Positions 1 to 11,139 of a stretch of DNA of 64,000 nucleotides are shown piece by piece. The notes under the pieces were generated by a model. The model was given only the letters and a program-made list of their open reading frames with translations, did no database searches and had not been told where the DNA came from. Each line of letters starts with the position of its first letter. Position 1 is the stretch's first letter. The stretch is from NCBI GenBank assembly GCA_029961685.1, contig JARWKL010000008.1:37334144-37398143 (forward strand), given 5' to 3'. A program made the position numbers and the translations under genes. Origin of the DNA: Aristolochia californica (Eukaryota; Streptophyta; Magnoliopsida; Piperales; Aristolochiaceae).

Positions 1-2170
1 ATTTTCACTAGAACATCCGAACGACCATCATAGAGGTGGCCAGAAGAAGAAAGAAGTGTTACTCTACCAAGAAGACTGTTTGAACAACATGTAACCGTCT
101 AGACTACTTGGAGAGAGAAAGATGTCGATTAGGATCTATTCATCCAAAACATTCACATTGTCGGCATAGAAGAGGCTATAAGATAAAGGAAGGAAACAAG
201 GCACTGCCAAGAACGTCATTCGATCAACGAGTATTTGTTTGAATGGCAAGGAGATAGAAGAGCCATTGTGAAGGTCAGTTGGCCAAACGTTCGAATAAAA
301 GAAGTTGAACAACTAAAGAAAGAGAAAAAAAATGATTATAAAGACCCTTTAGATGACCTAAAATATGTTCAAACAATGCGACCCAAATAAGTTGTGGAAA
401 GTTATTCAGGCTTTTAATTCAGTCAAGATCGGTTTTCAAAATTTGTGAGTGACCTTTTTATGTTATTAGTAGCTCGAGATGAAAATTATAAATATTCTCT
501 AGCAATTTTTAGTCAAGATTGCATTGAATTTCACAAAAGGACAAAGTGTTCTGAGTTCAACAACTTGATTTTTGAACATTAAGAGCTCATTTATTTAAGT
601 TATTGTTGCCCAAAACCTATTCTCTAGATTGCTTAGGCTTTTAGAAACACTCTTACACTTTGAAATCAAATTTGGAGATTGAATTTGGGCTTTCGAAAAA
701 GCATACCCTCAAAAAACTAAATATTTTTGTGCCATTACTTTAATATTCATATTTTCTTAGCATTATCATTGCTAGAACTATTGCAATTTTAATTTGAAAT
801 CCTATTGATCATTCTCGCAAATGGATTTGAAGGGGTATTTGCATAGTTTTGCTAATCTGGGTCGAATTTTTTAAAATCTATGTATATACATGCATATACT
901 TTAAAATTAAATTGATTGTATTTGGACAAGTAAAACTAAACTACAATATAATTTTTTTCTTTGAAATCAAATTTCTTTGTTCAGATCTAATTTTTTTAAA
1001 TCTATGTATTTACATGCATATAATTTAAAATTAAATTGATTGTACTTGGTCAAGTAAATCTAAACTACAATATAATTTTTTTCTTTGAAATCAAATTTCT
1101 TTGTTCAGATATTACTTGTGGGGCTTGAATTTTGAAATCAGTATTTGAATTGAGTTCAATGTGACCCTTGATTGGAAAATCAAACCACAGTGTATTTTGA
1201 GCCTTAAATTTTAAAATATAGTAAATGAGGAGATTATTGAGTTGCTATTATGTAGTAGTACATAGAATTGGTAGTGTATATTCTTTGTGCTTGTATGAAA
1301 CCAGCCCATTTGAGAGGTTTTCTATGTGTTGAATCGTAAGCAAGTATCCCTTGCAAGCAATTGTCAAGCAGTGTATAAGCAAAATCATCGCTCATCTCAG
1401 TTTGTTGAGAAATGTAGCTATTGTTGAGGATTAGGTGCTAATGAGCTTTTTGTTGGCCTAAGCCGATGTTTTAGGTCAGTTGTTGATAAGAACTTTGTTG
1501 ATTTAGGTTGGAGAGTCTAGTTGGCTATTGATAAGCCCTTTATGAGTCTTAGTTGTTGAGTTTAATTATTTAGCCGTTGGAATTTCCCTTCAAGGTATAG
1601 GCCAAAAAAACTATTTAGCTATTGAAAATCCCTTATAGGTCTACGTAAATGATGCTAAAAAATCTCAAGTGGGGGTCTAGGTTGGAGAGCCTAGTATGAT
1701 GTAATTGTCAAAGACATGTTGTCTAAATTGGTCGGAGTGGTTAGTTTGAGTGATATAAGTTCCTTTGTGGGCATGACAATAATGTAATTTGACCTTAGAG
1801 GTAACTTATCATTGATATTATTTGACATCAGAACAAGGACAATTGAGTGGGATAAGTCCCTATATGAGCAATAATGTAATTTGGCCTTTGAAGCAAATTC
1901 TTGTGGATGTTGTTTGGTAGTCAAATATAGTGAATTGCCCTTAAATTACACAGTTTGGCATTGGATTAGCAATATGCAAAGAGAATTGTAAACCTTTATA
2001 AAAAATGAAGTATCCCTTGTGAGGTATGTAAATAGCCCTAGACTTTGAATTTACACCAATTTAGGCCACAAAGCATAATTGACAAGGTTAAGTAAGAAGA
2101 GGCTAAAATTGTAAATAACTCACACAAACCTATTCACCCCCTCCCCAATGTTTGTACTCCTCAGGACCTA
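1..2170. other. AT-rich intergenic DNA, no gene recognised
   Basis: No coding region of convincing length or family similarity is visible on either strand. The stretch is AT-rich with many poly-A and poly-T runs. It holds a tandem duplication (873-1111, listed separately) and loosely repeated phrases around 1440-1690, such as 'ttggagagtctag' and 'ggttggagagcctag'. It is probably old, decayed repeat DNA, but no LTR, PBS or transposase motif could be fixed. Confidence 0.5.
873..1111. repeat. Tandem duplication, two ~119-bp units
   Basis: Two adjacent copies begin near 873 and 992. Both run from 'aaatctatgtat' through 'taaattgattgta' and 'ctacaatataat' to 'tttctttgttcagat'. They differ at only a few positions by eye, so the duplication is fairly recent. 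No coding content is seen. Confidence 0.8.
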
Positions 2171-3380
2171 ACAAAAGAAAATATACAATAATAATTACTT
2201 AAAATCTTTGTAAAATTTTCTCATGAAAAATATATAATAGACAAGTAGATTTTTAAAATCATGAAATTTTTTTAATTTGGTAATAGCATTTTGTGGTGAA
2301 GTTTGAAGTCTAGCGTTCCAAGGCTACCAATTTTACTAGTCAAAGATGGTGCCAAGACTACCAATATTGCTTTATTACTTGTTCTAGTTATTTAGCTATT
2401 TTTGGGTATGAAACAAAATTGTTTAATTTTATAAGAAACTAAAGTTTAACAACTTACTCAGATTCATTTATTAAATAGAACTAGTATGAATAAATAGCAT
2501 TGCATTTTAGATTACCCATATAGTATGAAAGTAGCATGGTAAATTTATCCTACTTTTCCGGTAATTTTATCCTTATTTATGATCATTTAATCGGTAAAAA
2601 TTTTACCCTTATGTTCATTTAATATATCTTTTGTTTTGATGCAACAATTGGCTTGAAATTTTAATGACAATTAACTAAACATAAATTAATTTTATATTTT
2701 TATGGGTAAAAAAAAAACAGCTCCTAAAGATTTAGTTGTTTATCCTCAAGTATGTCTCATAAGTCTAAAATCGTATTGAAATTAGGATATAGCTGTAAAA
2801 AAATTGTACGAAACCCATAAAAGATATAAAAGTTATAGTGTAATTTAAAGTGGTCTAGTTGTTAATATTTTGGGAGGTGAAGAATGCTATATCATAAAGT
2901 TTCTAAAAGAATGTGCTACAAATCTCTACTGAATAAATATCATTAGTTCAATAAAATTTCATAATAGTCCGAAGTTGAAAAAATATATTATCATAAGGAA
3001 AGGTTCATTGTACTAAAATCTAGCCAACCATGACAACACCCAACTTTTTCTTCCTTATAAGTTACTATATTTACTAGAATGTAATAATTAAATTATACTT
3101 ATAGAATACTATTATCTCTATTTTATCCTTTGAATTTATAAAAATAAGAAAGAAACTTAAATGAATGTCAATAATAAATGTGACGGATAAGAAATAAATG
3201 TAAAATAAGAAGAAAAAAAGTTTTACGATACATGTCTTAAATTTGACCGTTCAATTAAAATTTGGGTGCACTTAACTTAGATAGACTCTATTTTGAATTA
3301 CTTTTTTTTCCTTTTCAGTATATATCAAGCAGATTTGAACAATTAAACCTTGCACTGACAGTGTTGCATGTTGGTTTTGC
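2171..3380. other. AT-rich intergenic DNA
   Basis: Nothing recognisable as a gene, RNA or element end. There is a poly-A run near 2707 and long AT-rich tracts. The right side runs into decayed copia reverse-transcriptase sequence on the minus strand that starts to be readable near 3385. Confidence 0.4.
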
Positions 3381-3384
3381 AAAG

Positions 3385-4200
3385 AAGAGATAGAAAAAAA
3401 TCATGATTCAAAGTTTTGTTTTCTACATTATGAAGCAAACTTTGCTTCTCGCTACCTCAACACCTATAAAAAATTTCAGTTGACCTAGATCCTTAGTTTG
3501 AAAGTGATTCGCCAAAAAGGGATTTTAACTTTTCAAGTGCATGATTTGTCACTCCCAGATATGATGATATCATCTACATATACCAATAAGATAATAATTC
3601 TAGATGGTCGTTTTAGAATAAATAATGAGTGATCACAATGGCTTCTATGAAATCCCATTGATATAACAACTTGACTAAAATTTTCAAACCAAACTCGTGG
3701 ACTCTATTTTAAGCCATAAAGAGTCTTCTTGAGCCAACCTTATGTGCCTCCCACTCAACAACATACCCTCGAGGTTGCTTCATATAGACTACCTCATTTG
3801 CTTTTTGCTTCTCCAGGTGACTAGATTACCTCCTACAATTGTACAATAACCAAAGGTGGATTTGCAAAGCCTTCTATGTCTATTTGTCCATGGCTCTTGA
3901 ATAATAACCCTTGACCAGGTTTTTCTTCAAGTGTCGAAGAATCCTTTCGAATGCTGCCCATTGAGTTTGCTATAATAGATGCATAAACTCATGGACGACA
4001 GTAACCGAATAAGATATATCATGTCTTGTAGCCAAGATATAGATCAATTTCCCAACCAATCGTTGGAACCTTCCAACAACAACATCATCACCACCTTCAA
4101 CACATAATTTAATATTGGGCTCCATGGATATATTGGCCGGTTTGCACCTAAGCATTCCAATTTCTTGTAAAACATTTAGAACATACTTCATTTGTGACAT
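3385..4200 (-). pseudogene. Rearranged Ty1/copia RT-RNase H fragment
   Basis: Read on the minus strand from 4200 downwards, the sequence encodes the end of a copia reverse transcriptase (KYVLNVLQEIGM, QRLVGKLIYI, then FMHLL), followed by ILRHLK and the start of RNase H (WRSKKQ near 3800). It then jumps back to an earlier part of RT: VYMKQPRGYV near 3780, LYGLK, the YVDD catalytic box near 3560, and a degraded TKDLGQLK region near 3480. The domain order is therefore RT-C, RNase H-N, RT-mid, which is not collinear with a normal polyprotein. Several stops and frameshifts make it non-functional. It abuts a + strand LTR remnant at about 4205. Confidence 0.8.
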
Positions 4201-4204
4201 AACT

Positions 4205-6615
4205 ATGCCATATTTTTATGTTAGTCTTCTATTCATGTTTAGTTATTGAATTATTCTAGTATTTATCTTTTAGTGTTTAACTTTGGGAGTAACTGGGATA
4301 AGGGTAGTTTAATTGTAATTGGATTCTACTTGTATCCTATATTATAAATAGAGGCTCATTGTACTCAAATTACAACAAGTTAGTGAAGTGTTGAATTTTT
4401 TGAAAAGAGAAAAACCTCACTAACTTGTTGTAATCTGAGTACTTGAGCCCCTATTTAGAATAAAAGAAAGTAGTAAGGTTCAAATTCAATTAAACAACCA
4501 TTGTCCCAATTACACCCAAAGTCTAACACTTAAAAGATAAGTCCTAACATAATTAAACAACTGAACATAAATAGAAGAATAACATAAATAAAATATATTT
4601 TTATTGAAACTCTTCTATGAGATCTCCTTCCATAAATTTTTTGACTCAATAAGACTTCTTATTGTAAATGTCATGTAAGACTCTTCCATATCAGTTTTTC
4701 AACATGAAGTATTTTCCTTTTTCAAAAATTCAACATGGTATCAAAGTGGGTGCAATGAGTTAACTCAATCAACCCACAAAGATAATGTGATTTTTTTTTT
4801 CTAATCTATTATCTCTAGTAGTTTTGGTTCATTTTCTATCTTTCTTTTTTCTTTCCTATCCCAGTACCCATTGTTCTCTTGGCGTTCACACCTTCATACT
4901 GAACTTTTCATATAAATAAAAAAATAATTTTGGCAATTGAAGTTTTCTACAAAGAGAAATCAATATTTGAAGTAACAAAAAGTTTTTAATTTTTTAACCA
5001 TTTTATTCCATCAAGAATGATAATTTATATGGATATTTATATATCAAAAGAAATATCTTTAATTATATTTTATTACCTATGAAAGCAATTCACAATATGA
5101 TTTTTCTAGAGGGAGATGTCGATTTCAGAAGAGTCAATGGTCATGCTTGAAAAAGAAGAAAGAGTACTCAATTTATCCAGATTAACGAGTCTCAAATCTC
5201 TTAGATTCTTTCTCTCAAAATAAGTATATTTTAAGAATAAAAATTATATTTGGATGAAATTTATCAAAGTCTATTTTCTTAAGGAGAAAATTTCATGTCA
5301 ATCCGATCTATATTTAAGGAGATAATCACATTGGAGTGAGCAAAGGGCAAGCCACTAAATGAAGAAAATCAAAAGGTCACAAAAGATTCAAGAATGAAGC
5401 TTTGTATGTCAAATTAGGTATCGATTTAAATCTCTTTGAGTCTTGTTTCTTAATAAATAAACCGTTTGTGATTATGAGTTATGATTTTGGAGATATATAT
5501 ATCATAAGTACCAAGGGTCAGTTTTACCCAAAACCTCTCCTTTTTTTTCCTAATTACTCTCCTATTATCTCTCCAAGTATTGATGTGAATTCAGTTTCTT
5601 TTTCTCCTAAAATCAAAGTCTTTTAGACAAATTTCTCTTCTAATCAAGGAGTTTGACTTAATCACTCTATGAGGTGCTAATTCAAGGTATGCAACATCTT
5701 ACTTCGATGTTAGTTTCAAGTTTTGCGTTTTTATTACATGGTTTTACGTATCTTGCATATAGTTAACTCAAAAAAATTGTGGCCACCCCAAAAAAGTTAT
5801 AGTTGGTCAAATTTATTAAGTTCTACCATTTTAGTCTCCCCTAGTTTTTTTTTAAAAGGTTATTTTGGAAGTATGAGTGTTGCATAGTCACTTCCTTCCA
5901 GTTAAAGTTATTTTTCCTCTATTATTTATTCATTTTATCATCTTGTGTTTTATCAATTCAGAGCAATGCCTAGATCCACTATCTAAAAAGTATAGGAATA
6001 TGCCCAACATCTACTTTGAGTCAAATCTTTTATTCTTTACCTACGAGATGGTTTATGTTCGAGCTACCCTAAAAAAGTGAGGTGGTCTCTTTGTTAAACC
6101 CTAAAGTTGGGCCATTGTTTCGCCTTTAAAATTGAACAGAGTGTGTTCTAGATTATGATTTTTTTGATTGGTGTATGGAACTTTGTTGTATGGCTGGGAG
6201 TGATTTTCTTCTTCCACATAGTTTTTTGTCCAAACTAGGTCTCTACGTCCTTTTTATCCCCAATTTGAGGGGAGAAAGTGGAAGAAGAAGTACAAAAAAA
6301 AGGTATTTTGTTCTACATGTTGTGGTAATTTTTATATGACCAAAATATTCAAGAAAGGGTTGGGGACAAATGATGAAGATTTAACATCTATGAAATTTTT
6401 TTGGTCAATGAACATTGAAGAGCAAAAATATTTTTCATTGCAAGTTAAAGTTATATACTTTAGCTTGAGGGGGAGTGTTGAAGAGCAGGTAAGGAAGAGT
6501 TTTAAATGACTCTCATAACAAGAAGTCTCAAAAGATAAAAAAATTAATATGGTGGAGTCTAAGAGGAGTCTCATTGAATGAGGTCTCACAAAAGAGTCTT
6601 GGTTAAAGGTGTTGG
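4205..6615 (+). mobile_element. Non-autonomous LTR retroelement, ends damaged
   Basis: A 5'-truncated LTR ends at 4736 with TTCAACA and contains a TATAAATAG box near 4347. The PBS follows at once (4737-4748, TGGTATCAAAGT, initiator-Met tRNA type with one mismatch). The interior (4749-6463) has no gag or pol; short open frames in it show no family motif. A polypurine tract, TTGAGGGGGAG, sits at about 6465-6475 and is followed by the start of a 3' LTR (6476, TGTTGAAGAGC), which fades out near 6615. The interior shares blocks with the elements at 21217-24116 and 49432-52092. The 5' LTR is interrupted by a nested solo LTR (4389-4705). Confidence 0.75.
4389..4705 (-). mobile_element. Nested antisense solo LTR with 5-bp TSD
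   Basis: A 317-bp LTR in minus orientation (+ strand reads TGTTGAATT...TTTTTCAACA) is inserted in the + strand LTR of the element at 4205-6615. The 5-bp target duplication TGAAG is present at 4384-4388 and 4706-4710. No internal region, PBS or PPT remains, as expected after LTR-LTR recombination. Because host and guest LTRs are related, about 60 bp on either side of 4389 form an inverted repeat (around 4345-4385 against 4410-4465). Confidence 0.85.
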
Positions 6616-7359
6616 CCTGGGTGGCTTTTTCAAGGGTGGGGTAAATTGAGAATATCAAATTGAAATTAAGTTGTAAGGGTAAAAAAAATCATGCATAAAA
6701 ACAAGTAAATCAAAACATGCACACACCATAGGAGACAAAGAGAATTTTTGTTATTGATATTCCCCTAGTGGTATTAACACCCAATCTTCGAAAATTCCAC
6801 TATTGAAAAGCTCTAGTAGCTAGAATTACATAAAGAGATTTTAGCTCTCTTTAAGCCACGTGTATCTTAATACATGCTTTTTTTTACAATGACTATCTTC
6901 CTAAGAATTTGATGCTAGTTTCTAGCTCTACATGGCCCTTATTATTTAGATTCTATAGGTTGTAGATGAACTTTTCACTAATTTAAGTAAAAAGAAAGGT
7001 AATGTATACACCCTTGCTTGGAGAGGTCCTTCTCCTTGAGAGATTCAAATTTCCTCTTCTTTAGCTGCATAATGTGAAGTGATTGAAGGAGCTTGAATAT
7101 ATAAATGCAAGGATAGGGTGGAAAGATATGTGGAATTTCAATGAATATTGCACACTCTTCCACTCTAAAAAACTTTTGAAATAATATGCCAAATTGAGAA
7201 TAAAGGCTTGAAGTATTCGCCAATAATGCTCATTAACTTCTCAATACACGGTTTGGTGGGGGGTATTTATAACTTCCCCAACTCGAACTAGCAATTATTT
7301 GCCCATTTGGAAAAATCGGTACTTTGGTTGATCGATTAATATAAATTTTCAAGCTAGAA
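6616..7359. other. Intergenic DNA, no gene recognised
   Basis: AT-rich sequence between the LTR remnant and the minus-strand gag piece. Minus-strand open frames up to about 80 codons occur (for example 6978-7223), but they show no recognisable domain and no supporting signals. Confidence 0.4.
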
Positions 7360-8127
7360 TCAACCAGATGATTTATACTCTACAGTAAGTGCACACAAGA
7401 TTATCAGACCTCTAAGACCTAGAACCACCTCTACTACTTCTAGAATTTCTACTGCAACCTCTATTGGTTGAACTTGTATCCCTATTATTAGAGTACATGG
7501 CTGAAGATATCTCAACATGAGGTCTGGAAGAAGCGTCTGGAATCCGAAGTAATGTGACACTTATATCATCAAATGATTGAAGTGTTGTAGAACTAAGAAG
7601 TTGTGATTTTTCCACCTCTAGGTACGATTTAATATTAGCCAAACAAATAGCAGCTGCTAAAGCTTTCCACTGTTTTTCCTGAACTGAAATATCAGTAGAG
7701 TAAGGCTGAACAATTTTCCATTTTTGAATAAGCGCTCTAAATCGAGCCAATTACTCATGCAAAATTTTCCCTTGTTTCGTATTAAACATTGTCTAAAAGA
7801 CATTTTACAATTTTTTCAAATTCTTAGAACTACAATATAATTTTGCACAATGTCCCATATTTGCTTAGCCATTTCAAGGTAGACAACAATATTTACCACA
7901 AACTCTTTCATACTATTTATTAACCCACTGATAACAACGGTGTCATCTTTAAGCCATTTAGTATAAGATTTATCTTCCTCATTTACGGGTGGAGATGGTT
8001 CGGTCAAATGTCCTAAGAGATCTCAAGTAATAAGGAACCTCTTGACTAACTGAGACCAACTCAAATAGTTTGACAATCCTTTTAAGGGTATAGTAGTGAT
8101 CTTAAGCAAGTCACAGTTACCAGCCAT
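7360..8127 (-). pseudogene. Ty1/copia gag fragment
   Basis: On the minus strand an ATG at 8127-8125 starts a copia-type Gag (MAGNCDLLKITTIPL, LSNYLSWSQLV). An in-frame stop follows near 8020, and the frame continues with WLKDDTVVISGLINSM and AKQIWDIVQ (UBN2-type gag block) to about 7816. After a frame change it continues at 7750-7412 with ARFRALIQKW and LLRIPDASSRP, ending in an Arg/Ser/Gly-rich tail. No zinc knuckle, protease or LTR can be attached to it. It is broken by at least one stop and one frameshift. Confidence 0.7.
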
Positions 8128-8209
8128 ATTCACATAATCCCTAGTCATAAATTGTATCAACTAATCAATAACCAATGTGTGACAAGCAACTTTGCATGCA
8201 AGGTGTCAA

Positions 8210-8212
<3 letters not shown>

Positions 8213-8240
<28 letters not shown>

Positions 8241-8241
8241 T
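8213..8241. repeat. (GA)n microsatellite
   Basis: About 14 uninterrupted GA dinucleotides, between the gag remnant and the coiled-coil fragment. Confidence 0.95.
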
Positions 8242-8255
8242 GTTAAGGGGCTGGG

Positions 8256-8570
8256 TGTTATTCAACCTCCTGTAGTCAAGATGGTTTGACCATCTTTATC
8301 ACATTCGACTGCATGTATAGAGGAGTTGTGGGAAATTAAAGGGGTTGTGATTCAAACCCAGAAGCAGTTGAGAAATGTAAAGTGTCAGATTGAGGAGTCT
8401 GAGCATCGTGTTGAGGAGTTTGAGTATCATGCTAAGGAGTTTGAGAATCGTGTTGAAGAGTATGAACGTTGTGCTGAGGAGTAGAGCATCTCGCTGAAGA
8501 GTGGATGAATAATCTACAAAATGACTATGAAAATAAGATGAAGATCATCAAGGATAAGATGCATTGATTA
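8256..8570 (+). pseudogene. Possible CACTA (En/Spm) transposase tail
   Basis: A broken + strand frame reads QPPVVKMV, stop, PSLSHSTACIEELWEI. It continues for about 50 codons as a charged, heptad-like repeat (IEESEHRVEEFEYHAKEF, then ENRVEEYE) to a stop at about 8482; a further NLQNDYENKMKIIKDKMH follows after another break. A short conserved segment followed by a coiled coil is typical of the C-terminus of plant Ptta/En/Spm transposases, which is the basis for the call. No CACTA terminus is identified, so a generic coiled-coil remnant is equally possible. Confidence 0.35.
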
Positions 8571-9020
8571 TTTCAATAAATGGTGTATAGTTATTTATTA
8601 CTTTTTTCTTTCATTTTCATTAAATGCACACTCATAGTCATCCACCTCATTATCCTCATAGATGGTGTATAGTTTTTTTTATTATATTTTATAATTTGTA
8701 AAAAAATTGTACAATTTGTAAATCTTTTTGGGGTTTTATTATGTATATTGTTCTTGTTATATACTTAACATTTTATATTCACTTGATTATTTTTACTTTG
8801 TTTAAATTTTGATATTTACATTAATCAGGGAAAATATCAATTGTAACATAAAATATAAAAAAGATTAATAATAATGTTTTTTCCTTTGCCAACAAAATTG
8901 AAAATTCACTTGTAGAAATTCTACCAGTGAAACGAGTAAGCAAATTCCGCCAACAAATTTTTCGCTAATAGAACTGCTCCAAATATTTTAATGTTTAATG
9001 ACATAGGACAATACATAATT
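8571..9020. other. AT-rich intergenic DNA upstream of MET1
   Basis: Very AT-rich with no open frame of interest. It contains the repeated phrase 'gatggtgtatagtt' (near 8580 and 8660). The composition changes sharply to GC-richer promoter sequence after about 9020. Confidence 0.4.
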
Positions 9021-9365
9021 CTATTGTGTATTGTAATTTAACGAGTCATGCATCAACCTCTATAATAGACGATGATATGTTTTTGGGTGTAATTCGGCAC
9101 TCTGCACGTTGGGTTAATTGCCCATTGGCGGGAAGATGGAAAACCAGGCGCCAACCCCAAAAAACGAGAGCCAAAATCCTTTTCCCCGCCGATTCCTCTT
9201 TCGAAGAAGCTCTCTTAAACCCCGTTGGAGAAAGCCAGCTTTCATTTTGACAGGGGTTTCGAATCCCGTCGTTTTACGATCAGGGAAGCTCTCTGCCAGG
9301 GTTTTCGAGACCCTTGTTCGGTTCAAAACACATTGATTTCGTGGGTCGCTTGAGGAAGCAGCAAA
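9021..9365 (+). promoter_or_regulatory. MET1 promoter and 5' leader with E2F-like sites
   Basis: This GC-richer block directly precedes the MET1 start codon. It holds three matches to the plant E2F/DP consensus: TTGGCGGGAA at 9125-9134, GGCGCCAA (reverse TTGGCGCC) at 9147-9154, and TTTCCCCG at 9181-9188. No convincing TATA box is seen. In Arabidopsis MET1 is reported to be under RBR1/MSI1 (retinoblastoma-E2F) control, so the sites suggest S-phase expression; that is inference here. The transcription start cannot be placed from sequence. Confidence 0.55.
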
Positions 9366-11081
9366 ATGGGATCCGCGGCGGCGCTGGAATTAAATCCGGA
9401 GACTGTGAAGCCTCCGAAAGGTCGCGTTGCTTCAGGTAGGGCGGGCTTCTTCCGTGGGGTTTGATTGCAACTGGTTTTGGATTGAGAAGTTTCCCGATGT
9501 GGTGTCTGAAATTTTCTGGATTTAACTCCTCTACTCTATCCTGGCTTTTCTCTTCTCTGCGGACAATTTGGGTATTGAGAGAACTGAATCCTCTAGCACT
9601 ATCTATCCTCGGTTTTGTTTTCAGTTGCATTTATCGTTTTAAAACCAGAAGTTGGTTTATTTCCTTCCTTCCTTCCTTCTCAGTTTTATTGCTTGTTCGT
9701 AGCTTGTTTATGGATTTAATTCTTTCATTCGGCGACTTTTTCCTTTCCTCTTTTTGGTCGTCAGAAAGTAAAATAAGTTATAATGTCCGTTGAGTTATTT
9801 CTTCTTCACTTTTTTTTTTTTTTTGGGCTATGAAATCCGTTATATATTCCGGTTGCCTTTTGTTTTTATCTACTTAACGTACTCCTGTAACTGAAAAAAA
9901 GGTTCAAGAAGCATGCGATCTTGCGTTTATGAAAGTCTTTATATATATGGTTTACAAGTGGTGTCCTATTTGCTTTTAGAACGACTGCTTCTCGTATGCG
10001 AGTTTCAATTTCTTTGGTGAGTTTGGGTTTTCTTTGTTTGGTTCCTTTAAAAGTTCCGTAAGTTCTTCCTCGTTTTTGTTACTCTCCATTAATATTCCTG
10101 CAAATTGTCGTTTGTGAAGCCAGAAGTTTTCCTTCTTTTTGATATGATATATCTCTTTCTCGTACGTATTTCTTTCTTTCTTCTCCTTCGTTTCATCTTT
10201 GGAGGTCCTTTTATGGAACGTTAAGAATTAAATCCCTGCTCCGGTCATGAGTACGTTGCATTTTCGTATTTTATCACTCATTTGATTCAATTTCGTGTTC
10301 AAACGTGTTTTTTCTTGCATTACTTTTTATTTTTATTCTCTAATCAATTTACATCATGGTTGTTGTCTGTGCAGTAGAATTCACCTACGCTGATACAACT
10401 CATATTTTTCTTCTTGAACATCTTAATGCATCAATTACCGACAGTTTCTACCTTTTGCTTCATTTTCTGTAAATTTTGGCATGACATTCTCGATCCCTCT
10501 TCATCTTATTCACCTCATTGAATGTTGATCACTTGTGGGTTTATGTTCAATGTTGTGCACTATTCTGATCTATATTTTTGGTCTATTTTTTTTAGTATGC
10601 TATGCTTGTAAGCCTGTGCTGAATGTTCTTGCTCTGCGTTAGTGTTAGTTTTTCTTGTTTTTTGTTCTTAGCATAACTTTGTTTGCTATTATTTTCTTTG
10701 TAGAATTGTTTGCAAGAACTTCATTTTTTAGCTCAGAATTATACATTTCTCCTAAATTTGGGGATACTGGTAGCTTGGCTGGGGTTTCTTTATGTTGACT
10801 TCCTGTGCTTTGGATGTTTTTGTCTGTGTCATCCTCTTTTATGCCTTGTTGTTAACTGTGCTAGTTTCCTGGGGCTGCTTGTTTGTGTCTTTGTGTTTTT
10901 TTCCTGTAGCATTTGTGATCCTTTTTGTTGTTTCATACAACCTGCAGGAACTCTTTGCCTATTCATTGTTGATAACCTTCTTTTTCTTTGAGCCCCTGTA
11001 ATTCACTTTTTTTTTTTGTCTCTTATATCTATCTATCTATCTATATATTTATATATCTATATCTATATCTATATCTATATA

Positions 11082-11139
<58 letters not shown>

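Noticed and set aside
9243..9262. GGTTTCGAATCCC-like sequence resembling a tRNA T-arm
   Set aside because: Upstream sequence does not form acceptor, D or anticodon arms; the match is short and lies in the MET1 leader.
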